Assembly: GCF_019423705.1 (NCBI RefSeq)
Contig: NZ_JAHZAX010000009.1
Coordinates: forward strand, 73,944 to 137,943
Direction: 5' to 3'
Source of the DNA: Ruminococcus sp.
GTDB lineage: Bacteria; Bacillota; Clostridia; Oscillospirales; Ruminococcaceae
DNA length: 64,000 nucleotides
The position numbers and the translations under genes are program-made. Of this stretch, positions 34,502-41,626 are shown in pieces. Every line of letters begins with the position of its first letter. The stretch's first letter is position 1. The notes beneath the pieces were generated by a model. The model did no database searches. It saw only the letters and a program-made list of their open reading frames with translations, and was not told the DNA's origin.

Positions 34502-34526
34502 ACGGGCGAACGCTGTTCGCCCCTAC
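34502..34526. repeat. Dispersed intergenic palindrome, GGGCGAAC type
   Basis: ACGGGCGAACGCTGTTCGCC followed by CCTAC; differs from the copy at 8709 at two bases (GA/CT in the loop region). Confidence 0.85.
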
Positions 34527-34551
34527 AAGTGTAAAAGATAGAATTGCGACA

Positions 34552-34590
34552 AAAAAGGACTGCTGAGTTTTATGACAGCAGTCCTTTTGA
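34552..34590. terminator. Bidirectional terminator between the wall-repeat gene and ispF
   Basis: AAAAGGACTGCTG/CAGCAGTCCTTTT with T-runs on both strands. Confidence 0.88.
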
Positions 34591-34597
34591 TTTTGTA

Positions 34598-35071
34598 TTA
34601 TATTTCTTCCAGCAGGCACACAGACGTTGCCGATATGCCAAGGCCTTCGCCTGTAAAGCCAAGTCCCTCTTCGGTGGTGGCTTTGACTGATATTTGCGAG
34701 ATATCGCAGCCGCAGACTTCGGCGATACGCTCACGCATTTTCACGATATAGGGCGCAAGCTTCGGTCGCTGGGCACAGATCGTGGCGTCGATATTGCCGA
34801 TATTATAACCCTTTTCCTTGATTATCCTGCATACCTCAGCCATAAGCTTCATACTGTCAGCGCCCTCATATGCGGGGTCGTTATCGGGAAAAAGATGTCC
34901 GATATCCCCCAAGGCAAGTGCCCCCAACACAGCGTCCATAATTGCGTGGGCGAGGACGTCTGCGTCAGAATGGCCTAGCAGGCCTTTTTCATACTCTATC
35001 TCAATTCCGCCGAGGATAAGCTTTCTTCCCTCGACCAGCTTGTGAACGTCATAACCGTGTCCGATACGCAT
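34598..35071 (-). CDS. ispF: 2-C-methyl-D-erythritol 2,4-cyclodiphosphate synthase
   Basis: Fifth enzyme of the MEP isoprenoid pathway; trimeric zinc enzyme. MRIGHGYDVHKL carries the metal ligands Asp/His. GHSDADVLAHAIMDALLGAL-type sequence, GDIGHLFPD, and the C-terminal SVKATTEEGLGFTGEGLGI are all present. The frame opens at 35110, but GGAGGG at 35083-35078 and homology set the start at 35071 (157 aa, normal). Starts 16 bases after pheA. Confidence 0.96.
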   Translation of the reverse strand: MRIGHGYDVHKLVEGRKLILGGIEIEYEKGLLGHSDADVLAHAIMDAVLGALALGDIGHLFPDNDPAYEGADSMKLMAEVCRIIKEKGYNIGNIDATICAQRPKLAPYIVKMRERIAEVCGCDISQISVKATTEEGLGFTGEGLGISATSVCLLEEI

Positions 35072-35087
35072 TTTTATCCCTCCAACG

Positions 35088-36200
35088 TTATATTTCTTCA
35101 TAGTTGCCAAGAAACTTGAAATAGGAAAGCTCAGAATTGAGCTCGCTCATAAGCTTTGCAACGTCGGGCGAATTGATAGCGCCCTCGAAATCGAGATAGA
35201 AAACAACGTCAAAATCCGTGTTTGCGATAGGTCGGCTTTCGATCATCGAAAGGTTAAGGCCTGCAACGGAGAACTTTGTCAGCAGTCTGTAAAGCGCCGA
35301 TGATGTGTGCGGCAGGGAAAGAGACACCGACACGATGTTTGCGTTATCGGAGCGCAAGGTCTCCTTTGAGATCAAAATGAACTTAGTGTAATTCTCCGCA
35401 GCGTTTGCGATATCACGGCGAAGTATCTCAAGCCCCTGCTCCTTTGCGCAGGTCTCAGAGCATATCGCCGCATAAGGCTCGCTGCTTTCCTTTATGTAGC
35501 AAGCCGCTATCGCCGTATTTGCGTACTTATGGCTCTTCAAGCCGTTGTCTGCCAAAAAGTCAGAGCATTGGCTAAGCGCCTGTTCGTGAGAATAAACTAT
35601 CTTGATATCCTCGAACTTTGTACCCTTTTTCACAGCAAGGCAATGGGATATTTTTACCTTTGTTGCGGCACATATCTTGAAATCGTGCTTTTTCATAAGC
35701 TCATAGGTCTGACCCACAGAGCCTGCCGTTGAATTTGCGATAGGCAGGATACCGAAATCTGCGCCGCCGTTTTCAACGGTCTTGAACACGTCGTCAAAGT
35801 CCTCAAAGAATATCGGCTCGAAATCCTCGAATATCTGTCCGCAAGCGATGTGTGAATAAGAGCCGCTGGTTCCCGGAACCGCAACGGTCTTTTTACCTGA
35901 CAAGTCCAGTTTTTTGTACTCTATCTTATCGAAATCCGCAAAAAGCTCCTGATACTGGCGGCACTTTGAGATATCCATAATATTCTGGAAAAAGACCTTT
36001 GAAGCGCTTGCAAGCCCCTCGGGAGCGTTTGCGCCAACTCGTTCAAGTATCTCCTGCTCACGTCCGCTCTGAAAAACAGGCAGATCGTTTGCGATCTTGT
36101 ATTCAGCCACCTTAAAGCACAGCCCCATACGCTGATTAAAAAGCTTCTGAAGCTGTTCGTCGATAGCATTTATATTACTTCTCAATTCTTGCAGATCCAT
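35088..36200 (-). CDS. pheA: Bifunctional chorismate mutase/prephenate dehydratase (P-protein)
   Basis: Converts chorismate to prephenate and then phenylpyruvate for phenylalanine. Chorismate mutase type II, residues 1-85 (LRSNINAIDEQLQKLFNQRM, with AEYKIANDLPVFQSGREQEI). Prephenate dehydratase, about 105-285 (VAVPGTSGSYSHIACGQIF, ILPIANSTAGSVGQTYEL, ENYTKFILIS). A regulatory ACT domain follows at about 295-370, with SLPHTSSALYRLLTKFSVAG and MIESRPI (ESRP is the Phe-binding motif). First gene of pheA-ispF. Confidence 0.95.
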   Translation of the reverse strand: MDLQELRSNINAIDEQLQKLFNQRMGLCFKVAEYKIANDLPVFQSGREQEILERVGANAPEGLASASKVFFQNIMDISKCRQYQELFADFDKIEYKKLDLSGKKTVAVPGTSGSYSHIACGQIFEDFEPIFFEDFDDVFKTVENGGADFGILPIANSTAGSVGQTYELMKKHDFKICAATKVKISHCLAVKKGTKFEDIKIVYSHEQALSQCSDFLADNGLKSHKYANTAIAACYIKESSEPYAAICSETCAKEQGLEILRRDIANAAENYTKFILISKETLRSDNANIVSVSLSLPHTSSALYRLLTKFSVAGLNLSMIESRPIANTDFDVVFYLDFEGAINSPDVAKLMSELNSELSYFKFLGNYEEI

Positions 36201-36246
36201 AAATTTGCTCCTTTAAATCAATAAATTATCATAAAAGCCGCTATAT

Positions 36247-36275
36247 ATTTTATCATATTTTAGCAGCATATTCAA
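36247..36275 (-). promoter_or_regulatory. Promoter of pheA-ispF
   Basis: Minus strand TTGAAT (36275-36270), 17 bp, TAAAAT (36252-36247). Confidence 0.7.
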
Positions 36276-36282
36276 GCACTTT

Positions 36283-36864
36283 TTATGAATTTGAAGTTAT
36301 TTTGCAAGCTTCGGGAAAACTTATCACCTTTGGCGGCTGACCGGAATACTCTTTGAGCTGTTTCCCAAGCCAAACCATATCGTAACGCCTGCCGAATTTA
36401 TATGCGCAGCCCCCGAAAGTGCCCACAAGCTTATAGCCAAGCCTTTCGTGAAATCTCACGCTGTCGTTGGTGAGATATTCGTCCTCTGTTTTGGTGCAGG
36501 CAATGCAGGCATAAAGATTTGTGATATTCTGCAAAGCAAGGCAGCGCTCAAGTTTGGCGTATAACATTCTGCCGATACCCTTGCGGTGCTGACCCTCTTT
36601 GACATATACCGTTGTCTCCACCGACCAGTCATAGGCGGCCCTGTCCTTGAAAACGCCTGCATAGGCATAGCCCAATATCTCGCCGTTTTCCACAGCTTTG
36701 ATATACGGATAGCGAGCCTTTATGCTGACGATACGCTGAGAGAATTCCTCCACAGTCGGCACGTCATATTCAAATGTTATGGCGGTCTTTTCAACATATG
36801 GGCGATAAATTTCCAAAAGCTCTGCGGCGTCGGTGACTTCCACAGCTTTTATTTCGATACTCAT
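36283..36864 (-). CDS. GNAT N-acetyltransferase, phosphinothricin-acetyltransferase-like
   Basis: A 193-aa acetyltransferase of the PAT/Bar-like GNAT branch. IEIKAVEVTDAAELLEIYRPYV and TAITFEYDVPTVEEFSQRI are typical of this branch. The acetyl-CoA loop is EGQHRKGIGRMLY (Q-x-x-G-x-G). SVRFHERLGYKLVGTFGGCAYKFGRRYD matches the PAT C-terminus. The substrate is likely an amino-acid-like amine (for example methionine sulfoximine or phosphinothricin analogues), but this cannot be fixed from sequence. Follows the EamA gene by 15 bases. Confidence 0.88.
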   Translation of the reverse strand: MSIEIKAVEVTDAAELLEIYRPYVEKTAITFEYDVPTVEEFSQRIVSIKARYPYIKAVENGEILGYAYAGVFKDRAAYDWSVETTVYVKEGQHRKGIGRMLYAKLERCLALQNITNLYACIACTKTEDEYLTNDSVRFHERLGYKLVGTFGGCAYKFGRRYDMVWLGKQLKEYSGQPPKVISFPEACKITSNS

Positions 36865-36879
36865 TGTATTATTTGCTCC

Positions 36880-37293
36880 TTAAATTACCATTAAGATAGT
36901 GCCGGCGGTGACAAGCGCCGCACCGATAGCTGACTTTGCCGTGAAATCCTCGTGGAGAAATATTACCGCAAGGATAAGTGTGATAACAACGCTGAGCTTG
37001 TCCACAGGTGCCACCTTTGAAGCGCTGCCCATTTGGAGCGCCTTATAATAGCACAGCCAAGAAGCGCCCGTTGCCAGACCCGAAAGTATAAGGAACACCC
37101 AGCTTTTCTTTCCGATAGACGTTATTCCGCCCTGAGTATGGGTGATGAAAACCATTGCCCAAGCCATTACCAGCACGACGCAGGTACGCACGGCGGTAGC
37201 AAGATTAGAATTCACCCCGTCAATACCGACCTTTGCAAGTATTGACGTTGCGGCGGCGAATACCGCTGACAAAAGTGCAAATACAAACCACAT
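36880..37293 (-). CDS. Single-domain EamA (DMT) transporter protein
   Basis: A 138-aa membrane protein with one EamA domain, about five helices. Larger DMT transporters contain two such domains, so this one probably works as a dimer. Features: MWFVFALLSAVFAAATSILAK at the N-terminus, ATGASWLCYYKALQMGSASKVAPVDKLSV and GAALVTAGTILMVI at the end. The ORF opens at 37311; AAGAAGG 6 bases before the ATG at 37293 sets the start. Substrate unknown. Probably co-transcribed with the acetyltransferase. Confidence 0.87.
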   Translation of the reverse strand: MWFVFALLSAVFAAATSILAKVGIDGVNSNLATAVRTCVVLVMAWAMVFITHTQGGITSIGKKSWVFLILSGLATGASWLCYYKALQMGSASKVAPVDKLSVVITLILAVIFLHEDFTAKSAIGAALVTAGTILMVI

Positions 37294-37316
37294 ATTATGA
37301 CCTTCTTTCACGTTAT

Positions 37317-37344
37317 ATTATAGCACTTTTTTTACATATTGCAA
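37317..37344 (-). promoter_or_regulatory. Promoter of the EamA-acetyltransferase pair
   Basis: Minus strand TTGCAA (37344-37339), 16 bp, TATAAT (37322-37317) preceded by AGTGC. Confidence 0.75.
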
Positions 37345-37436
37345 CGATATCGGCGCAGATTTTACTTTTCTCCGATGATTCGCGGTAAATTTCGGTGAAT
37401 TATCAGAAAATTAATAAATCGCTCTAGTTATCGCCC

Positions 37437-37465
37437 TTGAATTAATTATAGTTTTATGGTATGAT
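37437..37465 (+). promoter_or_regulatory. Promoter of tcdA
   Basis: TTGAAT (37437-37442), 17 bp, TATGAT (37460-37465). Confidence 0.7.
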
Positions 37466-37482
37466 TATTCTCAGTTATATGC

Positions 37483-37508
37483 AGACGGCGAAGCTTTCAA
37501 TGCCGTCT
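37483..37508 (+). promoter_or_regulatory. Small leader hairpin before tcdA
   Basis: AGACGGC-(12 nt)-GCCGTCT followed by TTATG, within the 5' leader and directly before the SD (GAAAGG). May be only a structural leader; too few T for a clear terminator. Confidence 0.4.
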
Positions 37509-37533
37509 TTATGAAAGGCTGGAATATACAGGT

Positions 37534-38289
37534 ATGCTTAATCAGTTTTCAAGAACGGAGCTTCTTTTCGGCAAAGAGGCTATGGAAAAGCTTTGGAACA
37601 GCAGAGTTGCTGTTTTCGGAATAGGCGGCGTGGGCGGATATGCCGTTGAGGCGCTGGCAAGAAGCGGCGTTGGAACGCTCGATCTTATTGACGATGACAA
37701 GGTCTGTCTCACAAATCTTAATCGTCAGATATTCGCAACAAGAAGCACAGTTGGCAAATACAAGGTCGATGTTGCCGCAGATCGTGTGCACGATATATGC
37801 CCCGACATAACAGTGAACACATACAAGTGCTTTTATATGCCCGACACCGCCGATCAGTTCGATTTTTCACAGTACGACTATGTTATCGATGCTATCGACA
37901 CAGTAACAGGAAAGATCGAGATAATAAGGCGTGCCGAGGCTTCAAAGACCGCTGTTATTTCATCAATGGGCGCAGGTAACAAGCTCGACCCGACAGCATT
38001 CAAGGTGGCTGACATTTACAGCACAAAGGTCTGCCCTCTTGCAAAGGTTATGCGCCGTGAGCTCAAAAAGTACGGTATCAAAAAGCTCAAGGTGGTTTAC
38101 TCTGAGGAACAGCCTATCAGACCTATCGAAGATATGGCTATATCCTGCCGTCAGCATTGCATTTGCCCTCCCGGTACTGCAAGAAAATGCACTGCTCGCC
38201 GTGATATCCCCGGTTCAAACGCATTCGTGCCGTCAACTGTTGGTCTTATCATCGCAGGCGAAGTCATCAAGGATATCGTCAATAAATAA
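37534..38289 (+). CDS. tcdA: tRNA threonylcarbamoyladenosine dehydratase TcdA
   Basis: E1-like enzyme that cyclises t6A37 to ct6A in tRNA. ThiF-fold Rossmann motif VAVFGIGGVGGYAVEALARSG, ATP-binding arginines in DDDKVCLTNLNRQIFATRSTVGKYK, DAIDTVTGKIEII, and the C-terminal MAISCRQHCICPPGTARKCTARRDIPGSNAFVPS typical of the CsdL/TcdA branch. 251 aa. Single gene with its own promoter and a terminator shared with the convergent ferredoxin gene. Confidence 0.92.
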   Translation: MLNQFSRTELLFGKEAMEKLWNSRVAVFGIGGVGGYAVEALARSGVGTLDLIDDDKVCLTNLNRQIFATRSTVGKYKVDVAADRVHDICPDITVNTYKCFYMPDTADQFDFSQYDYVIDAIDTVTGKIEIIRRAEASKTAVISSMGAGNKLDPTAFKVADIYSTKVCPLAKVMRRELKKYGIKKLKVVYSEEQPIRPIEDMAISCRQHCICPPGTARKCTARRDIPGSNAFVPSTVGLIIAGEVIKDIVNK

Positions 38290-38305
38290 AAAGCGCAACA
38301 GCAAA

Positions 38306-38345
38306 ACAAAAAACGTCTGCCCGCAATGGACAGACGTTTTATTTT
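38306..38345. terminator. Bidirectional terminator between tcdA and ferredoxin
   Basis: AAAACGTCTG/CAGACGTTTT (38310-38319 with 38331-38340), T-rich on both strands. Confidence 0.88.
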
Positions 38346-38360
38346 TCAGCTATGTATAAA

Positions 38361-38531
38361 TTACTCAGCCTGTGGTGCACCAACAGGGCAAGTACCTGCG
38401 CAAGAACCGCAGTCAATACACTCGTCAGCGTTGATAACGCACTTTCCGTCAACCTCAGAGATTGCTCCTACTGGACAGGCGTCCATACAAGCGCCGCAGC
38501 CAACGCACTCGTCACTAATCTTGTAAGCCAT
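38361..38531 (-). CDS. Ferredoxin, 2x[4Fe-4S]
   Basis: A 56-aa clostridial-type ferredoxin. The protein starts MAYKISDECVGCGACMDACP and ends with DCGSCAGTCPVGAPQAE. There are two perfect CxxCxxCxxxCP motifs, each binding one [4Fe-4S] cluster. It is the likely low-potential electron carrier for enzymes such as the indolepyruvate oxidoreductase encoded nearby. AAGGAGG lies 9 bases before the ATG. The gene is too short to stand out in a simple ORF scan. Confidence 0.95.
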   Translation of the reverse strand: MAYKISDECVGCGACMDACPVGAISEVDGKCVINADECIDCGSCAGTCPVGAPQAE

Positions 38532-38709
38532 TTTTACAGACCTCCTTATATAAAGATAACATAAATTCTAAAGGTACAGGCAACAAGCCTTAAAATACCT
38601 ATACTTATATAATATCACATTTTGAGAAAAAATCAAGAGGTTTGCGTGATTTCATAAAAATTTCACATTGCTTATATACAAAAATGACTGAGCGTTAACA
38701 TAGACAAAC

Positions 38710-39144
38710 TTAAATGTCGCTGAGCACGTCCTGTGTCGCCAGCGCAAAGCCTGCTTCTGTCAGAGCTTGCACCGCCGATGTGACGTTTTCAACTCTCACA
38801 ATAAGATATGCCGTGTTATCCTGTGTGTTTATAAATGCGGAATACATATACTCAACGCTTATGTTATCGTTGTAAAGTGTCTGCATTGCCGCAGCAAGTC
38901 CGCCCGGTGTGTCGCTTATCTTTACTGCGAGCACGCCTGTTTCAGTAACGGAGAAGCCGTTTTCCTTGAGGACTGCCTTAGACTTGTCGCTGTCGTCAAC
39001 GATAAGTCTCAAAATACCGAAATCCTTTGTGTCAGCAAGGGACATTGCACGGATATTGATATCGTTATCCCCAAGTATTTTTGTAACGGCAGACAATCTG
39101 CCAGGTCTGTTTTCAATAAAAACTGAAAGCTGTTTTACTGTCAT
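38710..39144 (-). CDS. Tandem ACT-domain protein
   Basis: A 144-aa protein of two ACT domains (1-70 and 71-144): LSVFIENRPGRLSAVTKILG and VLAVKISDTPGGLAAAMQTL. ACT domains bind amino acids or related ligands. This type is regularly found next to phenylacetate-CoA ligase and IorAB genes and is presumed to sense an aromatic amino acid. Last gene of the ior operon, 23 bases after paaK. Confidence 0.9.
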   Translation of the reverse strand: MTVKQLSVFIENRPGRLSAVTKILGDNDINIRAMSLADTKDFGILRLIVDDSDKSKAVLKENGFSVTETGVLAVKISDTPGGLAAAMQTLYNDNISVEYMYSAFINTQDNTAYLIVRVENVTSAVQALTEAGFALATQDVLSDI

Positions 39145-39167
39145 ATTATTACCCCCGATCTTTACGG

Positions 39168-40475
39168 TCAGACAAGCTTTCTCTTGTCGATAACTCTTAC
39201 TGCCTTGCCCTCAGAACGTGGAATGCTCTTTGGCTCAACAAGTCTAATCTTTGCCTTTATGCCAAGAATATTGTGGATATCGTTTGATATCTTCTTTTCA
39301 AGCTCTTCGATAGATTTTATTGTGTCGGAGAACATATCGTCATTGAGCTCTACTCTGATCTCGAATGTATCGGCATTGTTTACTCTGTCAACAACGATCT
39401 GATAGTTCGGGCTTGCCTTTGATATCTTGAGGAGCACCGACTCGATCTGTGATGGGAACACGTTTACGCCCTTGATGATGAGCATATCGTCGCTTCTGCC
39501 CATCGGCTTGCACATTTTAACAAGGGTTCTGCCGCAGGAGCACTTTTCTCTTGTAAGGATACAGATATCTCTTGTTCTGTATCTCAGCAGAGGGAATGCT
39601 TCCTTTGTGATACTTGTGAAAACAAGCTCGCCCTTTGAACCCTCCGGGAGCACTTCCCCTGTGTCTGGGTCGATTATCTCAGCGATAAAGTTATCTTCGT
39701 TGATGTGCATACCTGTCTGCTCTTCGCACTCGAAAGCTACGCCCGGGCCGCTTGTTTCTGTAAGTCCATAGATATCGTACGCCTTGATACCGAGAAGCTT
39801 CTCGATCTCGTGGCGCATTTCCTCTGTCCAAGGTTCAGCGCCGAAAATACCAGCCTTGAGCTTGAGGTTTTCAGGCTTGATACCCATTTCCTTTACAGTC
39901 TCGCCGATATAAGCGGCATATGACGGAGTACAGCAAAGAATAGTTGAGCCGAGATCCTGCATAAACTGTATCTGTCTTTCTGTGTTGCCCGATGACATTG
40001 GCAGAGTAAGGCAGCCCACCTTATGAGAACCGCCGTTAAGACCTGCACCGCCTGTGAAAAGTCCGTAACCATATGCAACGTGACAAACATCGTCCTTTGT
40101 TCCGCCTGCTGCAACGATAGCTCTAGCGCAGCAATCGTCCCACAAGTCGATATCGTGCTGGGTATAGAATGCCACAACACGCTTGCCCGTGGTTCCGCTC
40201 GTTGAGTGTATTCTCACACACTCTGAAAGCGGCTTTGCCAGCAGGCCGTAAGGATAAGCGTCACGCAGATCTGCCTTTGAAAGGAACGGCAGCTTGTGAA
40301 GATCCTCAACGCCGTGGATATCGTCGGGAGTAACGCCTTTTTCTTCCATAAGCTTTTTGTAGTATGGCACGTTATCCCAAACGTGCTTGACCTGCTTTAC
40401 AAGTCTTTCGCTCTGAAGCTTTTTCATATCTTCGTGAGCCATACACTCGATCTCTTCGTTCCAATATTTACCCAA
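39168..40475 (-). CDS. paaK: Phenylacetate-CoA ligase family enzyme
   Basis: AMP-forming aryl-acetate:CoA ligase, 435 aa. Features: IHSTSGTTGKRVVAFYTQHD (AMP-binding P-loop), KAYDIYGLTETSGPGVAFEC, RTRDICILTREKCSCGRTL and a C-terminal PaaK domain with KGVNVFPSQIESVLLK. Placed in an operon with indolepyruvate oxidoreductase, it probably interconverts aryl-acetates and aryl-acetyl-CoA. This would allow phenylacetate or indoleacetate to be assimilated or produced. GGAGG precedes the ATG. Confidence 0.93.
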   Translation of the reverse strand: MGKYWNEEIECMAHEDMKKLQSERLVKQVKHVWDNVPYYKKLMEEKGVTPDDIHGVEDLHKLPFLSKADLRDAYPYGLLAKPLSECVRIHSTSGTTGKRVVAFYTQHDIDLWDDCCARAIVAAGGTKDDVCHVAYGYGLFTGGAGLNGGSHKVGCLTLPMSSGNTERQIQFMQDLGSTILCCTPSYAAYIGETVKEMGIKPENLKLKAGIFGAEPWTEEMRHEIEKLLGIKAYDIYGLTETSGPGVAFECEEQTGMHINEDNFIAEIIDPDTGEVLPEGSKGELVFTSITKEAFPLLRYRTRDICILTREKCSCGRTLVKMCKPMGRSDDMLIIKGVNVFPSQIESVLLKISKASPNYQIVVDRVNNADTFEIRVELNDDMFSDTIKSIEELEKKISNDIHNILGIKAKIRLVEPKSIPRSEGKAVRVIDKRKLV

Positions 40476-40511
40476 TGGAACACACCTCCTGTTTTGATGA
40501 TCTATTATTTC

Positions 40512-41012
40512 CTATTTGATACCGAACATATCGTTCAGCAGCTTTATGCCTGTTTTGGTCTTAAAGACCTTGTCACGAAACTTTGCTATGCTTTCCTTTG
40601 AAAGGCTGTCCTCAAAGGCGTTCACGAGAAAATCCGCCTCGAGAAGTATCTGCCAATCAAGACCTTCAACGCCCTCATAGGTATGATGATGAGCGATGAG
40701 AAAGCACACCCTGTCGATGATATCCTCATCAAAGTCAAGCTCTGCGAGCATTTCTCTTGCAGGGGCAGAACCAAGCTCCTCTTGGAGCTTTCCGCCGCAA
40801 TGACCTTTTCCGTACTTTTCCTCAGCAGGCTTTATGCCGATATCGTGGACGACTGCCGCAACGTCAAGGCAATACATAGTCTTGATGTCAAGCCCCTCTG
40901 CCCTGCCGATAACACGGGCAAAGCTGTGCACCTTTATAAAGTGCTGGATACGCTTCGGATCGTCTGCAAAGAATTCCGTCATTTTAAGGATAAGGCTGCT
41001 GATCTCGTCCAT
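40512..41012 (-). CDS. HD-domain hydrolase
   Basis: A 166-aa HD-superfamily protein with metal ligands in IKVHSFARVIGR, DVAAVVHDIGIKPAEEKYG (HD) and FLIAHHHTYEGVEGLDWQIL. The HHHTYEGV block is typical of clostridial HD-domain phosphohydrolases. Substrate unknown. It lies between paaK and iorB, abutting iorB with no spacer, so it is part of the operon. Confidence 0.88.
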   Translation of the reverse strand: MDEISSLILKMTEFFADDPKRIQHFIKVHSFARVIGRAEGLDIKTMYCLDVAAVVHDIGIKPAEEKYGKGHCGGKLQEELGSAPAREMLAELDFDEDIIDRVCFLIAHHHTYEGVEGLDWQILLEADFLVNAFEDSLSKESIAKFRDKVFKTKTGIKLLNDMFGIK

Positions 41013-41588
41013 TTATTTTACCTCTCTGCCAAGGGCGAAAGCCTTCTTGTTGAGCTCAAGGAACTTTGCAGGAACGCACTCTTCAAGTGCTTTCTGCCAA
41101 ACAGCTTCGTCAAAGTTCATCTTTGTGGACACCACGCCCATAAGCACAACGTTTGAAGCCTTTGCAGTACCGGCCTGCTCGGCAAGTGAAAGCGCGTCAA
41201 CAGCGATAACATCAACGCCCATACCTTTGAGCTTTCCGATGATATCCTCAGGATAAACAGCCGCACCTGTGATAACAGGCATAGGGTCGATCTGCTGAGT
41301 TGAAGTTACGATATGGCCGCCCTTTTTGAGAAATGGCACATATCTTGCTGCTTCAAGCTGCTCAAAGCTGATGATGATATCAGCTTCGCCTTTTTCAACA
41401 ACAGGTGAACATACCTCGCTGCCGTACTTTACATATGTAACCACAGAACCGCCACGCTGGCTCATTCCGTGCACCTCGCTGACCTTTACGTCAAAGCCCT
41501 GTGAAAGGAGCACGTTTCCTATTATTCTTGAAGCGAGAAGCGAACCCTGTCCGCCAACGCCTACTATCATAATTGATCTAGTTTCCAT
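41013..41588 (-). CDS. iorB: Indolepyruvate:ferredoxin oxidoreductase, beta subunit
   Basis: Gamma/beta-type subunit of the 2-oxoacid:ferredoxin oxidoreductase superfamily, 191 aa: IMIVGVGGQGSLLASRIIG, SEVHGMSQRGGSVVTYVKYG and LNKKAFALGREV. With IorA it converts aryl-pyruvates and CoA to aryl-acetyl-CoA, CO2 and reduced ferredoxin (reversible). Follows iorA by 38 bases. Confidence 0.95.
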   Translation of the reverse strand: METRSIMIVGVGGQGSLLASRIIGNVLLSQGFDVKVSEVHGMSQRGGSVVTYVKYGSEVCSPVVEKGEADIIISFEQLEAARYVPFLKKGGHIVTSTQQIDPMPVITGAAVYPEDIIGKLKGMGVDVIAVDALSLAEQAGTAKASNVVLMGVVSTKMNFDEAVWQKALEECVPAKFLELNKKAFALGREVK

Positions 41589-41626
41589 TATTTACACCTC
41601 AAATATATGTTATCATTCAACTTAAA

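Noticed and set aside
33432..34619. Long minus-strand ORF (395 codons) opposite the wall-repeat gene
   Set aside because: Shadow frame created by the repetitive codons of the wall-binding repeats. It has no SD and spans the terminator at 34552-34590.
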